A stretch of 64,000 nucleotides of DNA from Berberis thunbergii (GCA_003290165.1 QNQO01001172.1:124001-188000), one strand, 5' to 3'. Positions 23,950-34,993 are shown, counted from the stretch's first letter. Made by a program: numbers and translations. The notes: generated from the sequence alone by a model not told the origin.

Positions 23950-26448
23950 GGTTGCCAAAATCACCTTAACGATATGCTTATTGCCAAGGACCTCCGGTTC
24001 TTTGGATAGGTCGACTTTCGAATCGAGCCTGGCTGAGATTCGAAAGACATATGGGGTCCCTGAAGACCTGTCACTCTACACCTGGAGTGGTGATCAGATG
24101 CCAATGTTTCCACCAGAAGGATTCGTCGGTTTGCACCGCAACATGCTTCAAACTGGTGTCTTTTTTCTTGTGCTTGACGAAATCTGGGGCTTTGTGGAAT
24201 TTCTTGGATCCCTCATGCCAGTTGGTACCAATGGGTACAGTACTATTCTTCTTATAATGATCAGGGCAAAGGATGCAGGTGTTCGAGTGACTACGAGAGT
24301 GATTCAGTTACTGACTTCCCCTCGGCTGAACGATTACGTTGTGTGTAAGATGAAGTAGCTGGCTTGCTTTAACAAACTGTCTGATGACTTTAAATTCTTG
24401 TAGAAATTTTGCTTCCTGGCTCCTTCGGATTCGAAGTACTTTGAGTTCAATGGGCATTTGCTTGAGAGGGAATTCAAGCCATTTCGTAAGTATAATTTCT
24501 CCCTTTGATTATGTTGTGTTGATTGTATAGTGATCGTTGCATGTGTTCTTTGTAGGGAGGTTCCCCACTACTCTTTCTCCGGAGGAGGAAGCCGCTATGG
24601 AGGCATTCCGTGACATGCCTCGAATGAGTATGGAGGACGTTATATGCCCTTCCAATTTTAGTCGTAGTAGGTTGTGAGTTTACTGGCACATGGCTCTCAC
24701 TCTTTTCAGAGTGTCGAAGGTTAAGTCCGAAGGTGGAGCCCCTTTCAAGAAGAGGAAGGCCTCTAAAGTTAAGGTTCCCATTCTGCCAAAATAGAGGGGA
24801 TTTCTGAGACGTTTGAATCCTTCATATGCTCGAAGAGGTCTCGCACTAGGGCTGAGCCGACTTCCAAACAGTTCGCTCCGTTTAAGGAGGAGCGTGATTC
24901 TAACCTATCCGCAGAAGCAGAGGTCATAACATTAGGTTTGGAGAAGGACCACCTGTGGTTAGTAGGGGTTGATGATGCATTGAAACTGAGTACCAAACAG
25001 GCTAAAGCTTTGAATAAGAAGTTGATGTTGGCTGTTGTGGTGGCTTCTGCTAGTGCTGACCAATCCAAACCTGTTTTGCCGGAAAGCTCTGATGAAGATT
25101 TTCCTATGGTCCCGGAGATCAGTCGCCTTGCTGGTGGATCATCTAACAGCGACCGTTGCAGCATGGACCATCCTTCTTGTACTCTGCATTGTCTTCCATC
25201 TCGCTCCAGGTCGTATATCAAGGTAATGGAGCCACTAGACAATTCGCTTCATTCTCTCCCTTCGGATTCCACTGAGCCAACTCGCAACAAAGGGTCGGCT
25301 GCTGGTGACAAAGGGAAGGCTGTAGATGAGGGCCCAAGTGTGGTGGAGACTGCAAAGGGTGATGCTGGCGTAATTTTACAACTGGGAGAGCTTCATTCGG
25401 ACGTGTGGATGAGTTTGTTCGCTCCAAATGTAATGAAAATGAGCAACCAGATCTGGCACCAGTAAGTTGACATTGATCATGCTTCAAGGAAGTATATAAG
25501 CAGACGTTATGGCTGGTTGGCCAATCGTGTTCCGAAGCCCGATGAGGATGCGTTGGAAGTGCATATGGATTAGGAGCTGAAACATTTTATGTCAACGATG
25601 TTGCACCTGAGCCAAGTGGTCATTGATGGGAAAAATTGAGGCGGGTCGTGAGAGGGTATACACCATAGAGCGTGTCTTCTGTAAGATGCAGAAGTCATAT
25701 TTTGATGCACACTTTGAGATTGAATTGCTAATAAAATAGATTGAAGAGAGGAGGCTGAAATAATCAGTCGTTGATGTTGAGACCCAAAGTGTTCGCTTGG
25801 AAGCCCTTGAATCTGATTTAGCAGAGCTGGTGTCCGCAAGGGACAGATCCAGAGAAAAGTTGAACCTAGTCCGTCGTGATCTAGAAGTTGCGCAGAAAAC
25901 AGCGGCTAAGATGTGTTTTAAGTTGCAGTCTCTTGCTGAAGAGAATACCATGAAAGTATCTGAATGGGTTGTCCAGAGGCAGTAGTTAGAAGCCGATGTG
26001 GAATTCAACGCTTGGAAAGCAAGGAAAACTGCAGACCAACTTCTCCTAGAGTGTCATGAAATTAGCGCAGTTAAAAGTAGCCTGATTATTGTGTTGTCTT
26101 AGACCGATGTGTTGATAGGCAAGCTAGAACTACTGGAGTGTGAACTTGTTGAAGTAAAGGCACGCGAGGAAGGGCTTTTCAAGGTGCAAGGGGCGTGTGA
26201 ATTCCACAGGATCGTGCATGGAAGGTTAGAACTATTGGCACTGATAAAGTAAGAGCATCCAAAATGGGACCTTGCTTATTACAAGAAGGTGTCATTTACA
26301 GACTTTTGAGTGATCTCTGAGTTGTCGAAGGAATAGGGCAATTTGGATCATGACGCCCAAGCTGAGGAACGCGCAAATGCAACTCCTACCTCTTCTCTTG
26401 TTAAGGTTAGTTCCCCTGTAATTGTACATCCTCCTGATGTGGAGTAAA
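23950..26448 (+). pseudogene. Antisense ORF of Tat-type element, copy 3
   Basis: The reading frame is antisense to the element. Order: an N-terminal domain at 23981-24358 (YGVPEDLSLYTWSGDQ, MFPPEGFVGLH, LQTGVFFLVLDEIW) like the putative gypsy-type transposon domain; a segment at 24400-24700 containing KYFEFNGHLLEREFKP; a basic and acidic linker; 24938-25465; a coiled-coil region at 25797-26130 (LESDLAELVSARDRSREKLN); and a stop at 26446-26448 after PPDVE. TAG stops and frameshifts interrupt it. It aligns in order with the copy at 4633-7010. The role of this ORF in Tat elements is unknown. Confidence 0.65.
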
Positions 26449-27049
26449 TTTCATACATCTGTATTTTTACTCTAGACTGTTAATGAAAACATGTTTCTTT
26501 TGAATATGTTTTGTACCCATATTTTGTTCGACCTCCCTATTGATTGCTTTCCATTTTGCCTGGTCATTTTATTTTGATGTAGGTCATGTTGGTTACCAGG
26601 GAGCCGAGTGGTCTGTCTGTTGTTGAGAGCTCGTCCGTTTATGCCGTGAATGATTCTGATATGTTTTTCCATGAGGTCTCAGAGTTGCTATCGCGTGGTT
26701 ATGTCCAATAGTGAACATTTTGTGGATGGTTTGGCAGCGGGTTACTCTACCCAGGCTACAGCTCATCGTTGAGGTAAGCCGTTTGAGGCTCAGGTTATGT
26801 ATCTAACCATTGGTTGTGGTCGTTGGCATGAGTGAGTTGTTGTAGTTTAGCACATGCATTGTCGTCTGTAGTTAAGCAATAGTGTTTGGCCCGAGTCAAG
26901 TTCCGTAAGCTCGGGCTGGTATCCCGTGCAACATTAGTCCACGCTTAGCAGGTTAGTTTTTGAGTCGGCTCAAGTGGCCAACGCTGATAAGGGGATGTCA
27001 GCCTATGTGGGGGTGAAGACGTTGCTTGAGCTGTAATCGAATTTTGTGA

Positions 27050-27900
27050 CCATTGTCCTGATAAATATCAGTGGTCCCATGGCGAGCCCTTGACATTAGT
27101 CGGGGCTAACTAGGCTCCCACCTTCTAAACCATCTACTCCGGCGCAGGGTGGGCTACAGGTTTGGGATGAGAAAATTTGGCGACCATGGTCTGTAGGAGG
27201 GCAGTGATCCCATGGCGAGCCCTCAATATCAGTCAGTGCTGACTAGGCTCCCACCTTCCAAACCATCTACATCTACGCGGAGTGGGCTTCAGGTTTGGGA
27301 TGAGAAAATTTTGTGCCCATTGTCTGTAGAAGACCAATGGTCCCGTGAAAAATCGTCAACATCAATTGGAACTGACTAGGCTCCCACCTTCCAAACCAAC
27401 TACACCCGTGTGCATCGAGCTACATGTTTGGGGGCTTTGGTAACCATGGTCTATAGAAGAATTGTGGTGTCGTGGCAAGACGTCGTCATCAGTCGAAACT
27501 AACTAGGCTTCCCACCTTCCAAACCATCTACACCACGTGAGGCGAGCTACAGGTTTGGGAGTTGGAAATTCGGCGATCATGGTCTATAGAAAAGTAGTGG
27601 TCCCATGGTGAACCATCGACATCAGTCGGAACTAACTAGGCTCCCACCTTCCAAACCATCTACACCCGTGCGAAGGTTGCTACAGGTTTGGGAGTTGACC
27701 AGAAGTTGTCATCGTCAGTCGTCACTGACTACGCTTACCTGATCGGGTTCGGCGACCAGCGTCCGCAAAGGGGGCGACTGTCCCTAGCGAGTCGTCATCA
27801 TCAGGTGTAAGAGAGTTAATTAGATTCCCACTTTCTAAGAAATCAACATTCGCGCGCAGTGAACTAAGCGTTGGGGTGAGGCAGAAGTCGTCATCAGTTG
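27050..27900 (-). repeat. Tandem array, about 133-bp unit (copy 3)
   Basis: The marker AGGCTCCCACCTTCCAAACC recurs at 27113, 27246, 27379, 27506 and 27639, and as a variant at 27823, giving spacings of 133, 133, 127, 133 and 184 bp. It is the inverted counterpart of the array at 3200-4035, including the shorter unit of 125-127 bp and the longer unit of 183-184 bp at the same relative positions. Confidence 0.88.
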
Positions 27901-28029
27901 AAACTGACTAAGCTTGCTTGGCTAGGTTGGGGCTCTACCTGTTACGAACGTGCAAGACTACTTTCAAAGACGAATTGAATTGTTCGGATTAGTTTTCACT
28001 AATTTCAATGAATTTTTTTTTTAAAAAAG

Positions 28030-30470
28030 AGGTACCTTAAATCAGCTGGTGATATGTAGGTGTGCTCTGTGTGTCAAGAGTGACTAGGGCCTCTAATGCT
28101 TGCGACCGCACACGCGGTAGAGTGTCACTTGGACAGTGGGCTGAGCCGATGGACCCATTTAAGAAGAACTTGGTCCTGTCACAGAATCATGGTGCCACGT
28201 GTACAGCGTAGATTGCATGGTGCCACGCGTACGGCGAAGACTGCGAGACGGTAGAGTATCGGTTACTCCCCCAATTAATGAGGTTGTGTGAACCATCATT
28301 AATTGATTGAACGTGGACCTGTGCGGTTTCCTTGGGAACTGTCGCCTCTTTGTTTCCCATGTGGTATTCAATGTTGATATTTAATACTAACACGCTTGTT
28401 TGGTGAGCTACTATGTCTATATCAGTGTTCTAAAAATCGGCCTAGGCGCTAGAAGGTGGAAAACCGCCCAGATTAATGGCTAGGCGGGCAGTCTGGGTGG
28501 TTCTGGGCAGTCTGGGAGGGTCTGGGCGAGTCTAAGTGGGTCTGGGCGGGGTCTAGGTGGTCGGGGTTAGGCGGGTCTGGGCTGGATCTAGGCAGGGTCT
28601 GGGCTGCCTAGGCGGACTCTAGGCGGTCGAGACGATTTTTTTTTTTTAATAAGGCTGATTGTGTTCTTATTTTATTTTTCTTTCTTATTTTTTAGAAATA
28701 AACTATTTAATTATTTTTTATTCAGTATATGTCTAAATGTAGCAAATGATGATTACTTAATGGAATTCTCAAAGGATTTGCCGATACGAATTTTACTTAT
28801 GTAGATTTTATCAAACATAACTGAGGTTATTCATGCAATTTGAAGAAAAATAAAAGTGTACACAAATTCAAACTTATATAAAGTATCCATCATGACCAAC
28901 TTCAGTCATTTGAGTTTTAATAAATTTGGTTCATGATTGTTAATTTTTCATGTTTTTAAATTTTGCATATGTATATTGGCATTAAATTGGATGTAATTGA
29001 TAAGGTATTATGCTTAACTTTTGTAAATTATTAAAGTTATAATACAAAACCTAATACCACCTAGGCCCCTGGGCGCTAGGCACCTGCCCGCCGCCCGCCA
29101 GCGCCTAGCGATTTTTAGAACACTGCTCTATATAATGGCGTTTTGTCACCGTTGTAAGTATTATCTTCTACAGAGTGCACTTTTCAGAGGCTCTTACTCA
29201 AAGAATATGCTTTGGGTTTTCCAAAGGCTGAAGGAAGATCACCTCCACAAGAGTCTTCGAATGTTCTGACATTTACAAACTTCCTCTCAAGGGATGAGTC
29301 TGTCATTTATTCATCGGTGCTTTGATGGCACCTTGTGCCACCCTTTCTGTTGGGAGACACTCTCTGCAACTAGTTTATGGTTGGTTGGAGCGTTGGAAGA
29401 TGTGTTTTTGCTTCCTGAAATGGTATCTCTGAGTCACCCCGAGTATCGCCCATGGGAGAAGTGTCCCCGCTTGCCAGCACTATGAGACCTCAAATGTCTC
29501 GTTGCTTGTGGACACCCTTGTCTGTCTTTTTCTACCGCCTTCAGAAGATTGGATGCCGAATTGAAGATGTCTACAGCTTGTCGCTAGACTCATATTGTCA
29601 TTTACAGACCGTTCTTTCGTGGTGATTTGAGAGAGCAATGGACCGAGCTTGTCCTTTGAACTTCTTTTTGTACATGTGTTCTTGCTCATGGATCATCTTT
29701 TTCGGAGAAATCGGAGAGCGAAACTCTTCGAGTGCACCATAGTTTACTCGGGGTACCTTTGCTGTCACTTCTAAGTCCTCTTCTAAAATCAAACTGTTTA
29801 AGCGAATCTTTACTGTACATCACATCGAATTTGGATGCTTGTAGTTTGTAATCTTTTGTACCCACCATCTTGGCGATCGTTGTTTCATCCTTCCGGTAAT
29901 CAGTAGAGTATGTTTGCGTAATTCTCTTTTATTTCTCAGATGAGTGCAAATCACATAAGCTCCTAAGAATTAAAACTCTAAACTAACTACTGAAAGAAAG
30001 CTAAACAACTAGATAGATTGATTGTTGGCAGAGAGAGGTTGATTCGACCCTAAAGTAAATTTGCATGGCCCTTGCTTGGATTGTAAGTACCTTCGGGGAA
30101 CTGTCAAGTTTTGCCAACGCCGTTGAGGTTGCGTAAGAGTAAACCTTGTGTGGGAGGGTATTTTTGCGCCCACTGACAGTTGTGGAGTTGTGCTCCCATT
30201 TGCAATGACCTCTCCACTAGGCCTAATGTCCTATCAGACTGGACAGCGGACTGCTCATGTAATGTTGGACTGTCCTTCGTCGCTAAGTTAAGCAAATGCT
30301 ACTAGGTATTTGTCTCCATCTGGGTGGAACAACATTTCCACAGTTTATGAGTCTGGCTTTTATTCAACTTGTTTGGCGGGCTCCAGTTGAATTTTAAAAC
30401 ATTCTATTTGCTTTAGTGTAGCATAGTGGCAGCCCCGTGACATTGGTTGGTCCCCATGAATTGTTCCCTC
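28030..30470. other. Unrecognised module of copy 3 (interrupted by a hAT MITE)
   Basis: Without the MITE this block aligns with 19601-21398 of element E in opposite orientation. On the plus strand the pre-insertion sequence has a TATA-like TCTATATAATGG, so a promoter reading away from the tandem array toward protease and gag is possible. Short open frames on the minus strand (29868-29480) include LEVTAKVPRVNYG, shared with element E. No known domain is recognised. The part from 28030 to 28420 has short direct repeats of GGTGCCACG(T/C)GTAC (28190 and 28220). Confidence 0.55.
28423..29125. mobile_element. Non-autonomous hAT element (MITE), 703 bp
   Basis: The terminal inverted repeats are CAGTGTTCTAAAAATCGGCC at the left and the reverse complement of CAGTGTTCTAAAAATCGCTA at the right. 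The flanks GTCTATAT (28415-28422) and CTCTATAT (29126-29133) match at 7 of 8 positions, the 8-bp target duplication typical of hAT. Inside the left end is a G-rich stretch of repeated GGTCTGGGCGG-like units (28450-28640); the interior is AT-rich and noncoding. The insertion split the TATA-like motif of the host retroelement. Confidence 0.9.
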
Positions 30471-30782
30471 CTAGTGATTGGTGGTGTACTTGATGCTGAT
30501 GAAGGTTGAGACTAATGCCTCCATCTGATAAAGCCAGGGCCTCCCTGAGATGAGGTTATAGGTGGACAAAGCATCCACCACCATGAAGTCCAGGAACATG
30601 ACTTTCCTCAGTTGTGGCTTTCTTGCCACTACTGCTAGCCTTATCTTCCCGATCGAGAAGCATTTTTCTCCGCTGAACCCAATCAGCAAGTAGTCAGAAG
30701 GTGTTAGGTTCTCTTTCTTGAGGTTCATACTGCAGAATGCGTTGTAGAATAGGACATTGAGAGAGCTTCCAGTGTCCACCAA
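30471..30782 (-). CDS. Retroviral-type aspartic protease fragment (copy 3)
   Basis: The 103-residue frame starts with VDTGSSLNVLFYNAF, the intact DTGSS active-site motif of retropepsins, followed by SDYLLIGFSGEKCFSIGKI, LDFMVVDALSTYNLISGRPW and a histidine end. This matches Tat-lineage protease. The region upstream (30783-31000) continues the protease in other frames, so the gene as a whole is probably broken, but this segment is clean. In elements of this kind the protease is released from a gag-pol precursor. Confidence 0.7.
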   Translation of the reverse strand: MVDTGSSLNVLFYNAFCSMNLKKENLTPSDYLLIGFSGEKCFSIGKIRLAVVARKPQLRKVMFLDFMVVDALSTYNLISGRPWLYQMEALVSTFISIKYTTNH

Positions 30783-31006
30783 GGCCCTCTTTACTTCCTA
30801 CCTTGCAATAAATATCGAAATGACAAGAGCGTCATTGTGCAGTGCGCGAACATCTTCGAGGTCCTTATATGTTAAAGTCAAGGTCGAGATGGGGCTCTCT
30901 GCACTTGCAAGTAATACACGCGTGTGTCCTCATTGGTGGGATGTGTATGCATCTCAAGGAGTGCCCGCTTTTGGGACTTGTTTGATTGTTCGTTTTATCC
31001 GATTCA

Positions 31007-32438
31007 TTAAAGAACATATATAATGCCCAAAGTCTCCTTCTCAATTTCTTTGACCGTCTCTCCCATTTCCCTGGTTCGGTCTTGCCTTTTCTCCGAACCA
31101 AGGAACTCCTTCAGCTTGCCTTTGCAAATCAAGTACTCGACCTCATACCTTATACTCTTGCAGTCGTTGGTGTCGTGGCCACCCTTCTTGTGGTATGAGC
31201 AATACTTGTTGTTGTCGCGTTTCGAAGGGTATCTGCACTGCTTTGGGCGCCATTTCAGTTTTTCCCAGTTTTTCATGGAATTAAGGACGTCCGACAAGCT
31301 AGAATTGAAGGGGTCATGGTTCTGGATCTGACATAATTTGAAGATTTTTCTGGCCTGGCGCATCCAGAGTTTGACATATCATCGTTGAGCTTCCGCTTGT
31401 TTCTATCTTCGTCTTCTCACATCTTTCCCTTCTTTCTGTCTCTAGAAACTAAGGATTTATTCTCTACTTCAGTTTCCTTCTTTGTTGTTCTCATTTCCTC
31501 CAAGGTGATGTACTTTTGGGTGCCCTTCAAGAGTTCTACCATATCCAAGGGGATTCCAAGGTGAGGAAGTCTTAAAAATTTCCCTCTCTTAGTCCCGCAA
31601 TAAAAGCCGTAATGGTGGTATCATCGATGCAGCCATCAATGAGTATCAGTTCGTCATTGAAACGTGTGACATATTTCCTTAGCATTTCGTTTGACTTCTG
31701 CATCAGGGAGAGTATATAGTATGGGCCTTTCTAGATCCACTGCTTCCAACAAAGCGTGTTAGGAATTCTTTGGCCACTGTCTTGAATAAGTCAATTAACT
31801 TTGGCGGGAGGTTGTGGAACCATGTCAATGCTGACTTCCTCAGGCTAGTAAGGAGCGTTCTGTACATCACTGATTCAGAACCTTCTTTGAACGCCATTAA
31901 ATGTTGATAATGACACTAATGATCGAACGGGTCACCGATCCCGTTATAGAACTCAAGCTTTGGAGGGTTGAACTTCTTTGGCAGAGCCTCGTTCATTATG
32001 TGGTCTGCGAATAGGGAAACAAAAAAGCAGTATAGCACACATGGGTCATGGCCCCTCAGCGGAGGGGGTTCTGCATGGCGAGTCTGTCTACCCTAAAGGT
32101 TGGATCTTCGTTGACCACGCCACCGCCTCTAGTCCAATGAGAACTGGTGGGGGGTTCACTCTCTTGTGTCTACTCTCTATTGTCATCTAGATATTGAGGT
32201 TTGTGCTGCTCCTGATCTCCATCGACGGGTGGACGATTTTTCCGAATGAGGGTCTCCACTGCTTTAGCGATCTGTTGTATCTGTAATGCTCTAACAAATC
32301 CATCCTGGGGTGTTGTGTGGGGGGTTGAGCCTGTTGCACTTGTGTTGCCAACACTGTTGGAAGTGTTGGTATAGCGTCGGTGTGAGCGTTTGATGTGTTC
32401 CTCTGTTCTCCATTGCTGCGGGATCTAATGGTCACCAT
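31007..32438 (-). pseudogene. Tat-type gag (copy 3)
   Basis: The N-terminus MVTIRSRSNGEQRNTSNAH starts at 32438. The gag domain is at 31897-31500 (YRTLLTSLRKSALTWFHNLPP, FKTVAKEFLTRF, then in another frame the part around MTFIAG-like sequence), and the C-terminal zinc-knuckle-like part at 31200-31100 reads YCSYHKKGGHDTNDCKSIRYEVEYLICKG. It aligns with the gag of element E at 17714-19063. Frameshifts between the pieces prevent full translation. Confidence 0.78.
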
Positions 32439-32491
32439 CTTCTTAAACTCTGAATATAGATGATGTTAATGTTTTGCTAGGAACTTTTTCA

Positions 32492-32690
32492 TCCCCACGA
32501 ATGGCGCCAAACTAATGCAATAGATTTTTTCTCCATGCTTGACCTTGACCTGCTGACCTGCACAAGGAATGCACGTAAGCCACATACCACCATTGTGGTG
32601 GCAGATGGCACTCCGATGCTAAAGTCGAACAAGGATCTTAGGAAGGCTTAATGTTGTAAATAGGGAATTTGTTGTAAATAGGGAAGTTGT
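32492..32690 (-). mobile_element. Primer-binding site and partial 5' LTR of copy 3
   Basis: On the minus strand the LTR end (ATTGCATTAG) is followed by TTTGGCGCCATTCGTGGGGA (32511-32492), a primer-binding-site-like sequence. The LTR matches family A from its 3' end back to about 32690, including ATTGTGGTGGCAGATGGCAC on the plus strand, and then stops. A short direct repeat (TTGTTGTAAATAGGGAA) marks the junction. Confidence 0.8.
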
Positions 32691-33145
32691 TGCATTTTTC
32701 TCTAGCAGCCTAGCTGTTGCATTTTTCTTTTATTATAAATGTTTTTTAATGTGATGCTAAATTATATCATGCTACATCCCAAATAGAGATTAAAAATATT
32801 TGTCATAATGGGTCGAAACAGAAAGTGTAGAGCAGAGGAAAAAAAAACCATGAAGATTGAACACGTCATACTAATCATGGACTTCTGGTTTCCTTTCCCA
32901 TTTTCACTTAGAACTTAAAGATGCATGATTAAGTAAACTTACATCAATAATAGCTTTATTTATTATGAGGTCTAATCTTTCTTGACAGAGTTGCATCCTT
33001 TTTGTTTTTTCCCTTGAAGTTTTGTTTTCTTCTTTTTTTAATTAGTATTAATGGTTGGTGCTTGATGTTGATTCATAACAAACATTATTAAAAGGAGTAT
33101 TATTCCTACCTAACAAACAGTGGGTCTCATTGAGGTCAGTTAGCC
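32691..33145 (+). promoter_or_regulatory. Intergenic region upstream of the CURT1B-like gene
   Basis: AT-rich unique sequence between the truncated retroelement LTR and the start codon at 33146. It must hold the gene's promoter and 5' untranslated region. I see no clear TATA box at a convincing distance and no other feature. The retroelement end lies only about 450 bp upstream of the start codon. Confidence 0.4.
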
Positions 33146-34366
33146 ATGGCCTCAACTTCAGCTACTCTTTCCATCTCATCTTCAGCTCTCATTGATGGCA
33201 AAGCTTCTCGACCAATGGCTACCACATCCACACAATGTGTGACACTCCCCACTCTTCTACCATCACCAATGCCACCACAAACACGTCCACAAAACCGCAA
33301 TACTTGGAAGTCTGCAGCATACTGTATGTACACCACTCACTCCACATATTTGTTTATTTATTCATTTGTAGAGCTTCTATATTTCTGTGATTTCAGATTC
33401 TTAGTGTATATTTTTTGGGATCATAAAATTTAATGTGTACAAAATATTGAACAGGTCGTAAGATTGCACGTAATGTGGTTGCCATGGCCACTGGAGATGC
33501 ACCAGCTGAAGTTGCAACAACCGAGCTGCCTGAGATTTTTAAAACCATTCAAGAAGGGGTACGAAATTATCTTTTCAGCTGGGCTTTGACATTTTGTGGT
33601 CCTTGTGGATATTAAGTTGAAGTATTGATATGTATGATATAGTGCAGATGTTTCTTTTATATGTTTATTACTTGATTACTATTAACAATCTCTCTAATGG
33701 ATTAAAGGAATGAAATTGATCTTTCTTCCGAAATATTCATCATAAATTTATCAAGTATGTCATTTTGCAATTGGGGATGAATCTGGAGAAAAACAGCAGA
33801 TAGAAAGTTGAAAGGTTTTGGAACTTAAAAGTTGGATTAGTAAAATGTTGACATTATTTGTGTTAAACAATAGTGTTATTAGTTTAGTTTTCTGATTGTT
33901 TTTGCAGTGGGACAAGATGGAAGACAAGTATGCCACGACTTCACTTGTAGTTGCTGGTGGAGTTGCTCTATGGGGCTCTACAGGGATGATTTCTGTGAGC
34001 ATAAAATCTTTCTAATATTTACTGCCCTTCAGATTTCATTGCAATTAAAAGATTAATACTGATCATATCTGTTATATGCGAGCTTAATTAAGAGTTATTG
34101 ATAGCTTGTATGATATTTATTGAACGAAAGTTTAATTTGTGCATTCTGTTTCTGCAGGCCATTGATAGGCTTCCTTTAGTTCCCGGAGTTCTTGAGCTCG
34201 TTGGAATTGGTTATTCTGGGGTAAGTTCCACACCTATTACTGCTACTATATATATATATTAATTGAGAAGGCTGCTATCAAGAAATATAGTTGGACCTTT
34301 AGTCATTTACATTTATCTTACTGATACAAAACCCTTTGTGTTTGGCAGTGGTTTCCATATATATAG
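33146..34366 (+). pseudogene. CURT1B: CURT1B-like thylakoid curvature protein gene, broken last exon
   Basis: CURT1 proteins oligomerise in thylakoid membranes and bend grana margins. Exons: 33146-33323, 33455-33558, 33908-33994, 34158-34220 and 34349-34366, all with GT-AG borders and consistent phase. The protein has a Ser/Thr-rich transit peptide (MASTSATLSISSS), then KIARNVVAMATGDAPAE, TELPEIFKTIQEGWDKMEDKY, a first membrane segment (LVVAGGVALWGSTGMISAID) and the second (RLPLVPGVLELVGIGYSGWF), matching Arabidopsis CURT1B as I recall it. After WF the fifth exon runs into PYI and a stop, about 149 residues instead of about 174; the C-terminal amphipathic part is absent. The break coincides with one arm of a perfect 27-bp inverted repeat. 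It is either a pseudogene or a shortened allele; the first four exons are intact. Confidence 0.82.
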
Positions 34367-34383
34367 TAGCAGTAATAGGTGTG
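34229..34383. repeat. Perfect 27-bp inverted repeat across intron 4 and exon 5
   Basis: The arm at 34229-34255 (CACACCTATTACTGCTACTA, then TATATAT) is the exact reverse complement of 34357-34383. The 101-bp loop contains most of intron 4 and the acceptor site TTTGGCAG. The right arm replaces the exon-5 sequence expected after WF. It could be a small fold-back insertion or a templated inversion made during break repair. Confidence 0.9.
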
Positions 34384-34739
34384 CTCTTGTATTTCAGGTT
34401 AAGATTTATATACCGACTTAGTGTGTGTGTTGTTATACTTATACAATGCCATGATGCAATTTCAGGTTATGCGAGGATACAATTTGAAGTGGCGGTAGAA
34501 TCTGAGAAACATTCAGCGGTGCCGCAATGTACAGACGAAGTTAGGACTGTAGGAGAAGCTGTTGGCCATTTCATTTCGTGGCCAAAAAAGCTGGTGTATA
34601 TATATGATAGCATATTAACAATTTTGTATGAATGCTTAAATTATATTTTGAATGAATGAGAAACAGTTAGTTATCATGTTGTGTCTTTATTGATTGATTG
34701 AACGTTGTCATTATTATATTAAATATTATATAAAAAAAT

Positions 34740-34993
34740 ATTATATGGTAGTTAATAAAAAAATTCACCGAAATTCTATTGAAGCTAATTAAAAAAAATC
34801 AACAAAATTAAATAGCGCTTAAAAAAAAGCTACTCAAGCTAATTTAAAAAAAAATTAGCCCTTTAGAAGGCGCTATTGAAGTTAATTTAAAAAAAAATCA
34901 ACGTAAAAAGCGCTATCTAAGCGAAGCGCTATTCAAGTACGCGCTATTTAAGCCTATTTTTAAGCGCTATGCAAGCCTATATTTGTAGTAGTG
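34740..34993. mobile_element. CACTA-like terminal fragment
   Basis: On the minus strand the sequence starts CACTACTACAAATATAGGC at 34993, like the ends of En/Spm (CACTA) transposons, followed by several subterminal repeats of ATAGCGCTT or AAGCGCTAT in both orientations down to about 34740. The opposite end and transposase are not found, so this is a remnant. It touches the truncated end of a LINE. Confidence 0.55.

Larger units (their letters stand above)
23024..32690 (-). mobile_element. Non-autonomous Tat-type element (family A, copy 3), minus strand
   Basis: Read on the minus strand it has a partial 5' LTR (32690-32513), primer-binding site (32511-32492), gag (32438-31007), protease (30782-30471), the unrecognised module (30470-28030), 133-bp tandem repeats (27900-27050), the antisense ORF (plus strand, 23950-26448), a purine tract and the 3' LTR (23688-23024). 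No pol is present. It is the most complete copy of the family here and defines its layout. It was later interrupted by a hAT MITE. The 5' LTR is truncated at about 32690, so no target duplication can be tested. Confidence 0.82.

Noticed and set aside
34336..34659. 107-codon plus-strand frame as the missing C-terminus of the CURT1B-like protein
   Set aside because: Its sequence does not resemble the CURT1 C-terminus and it begins upstream of the exon-5 acceptor in a different frame.
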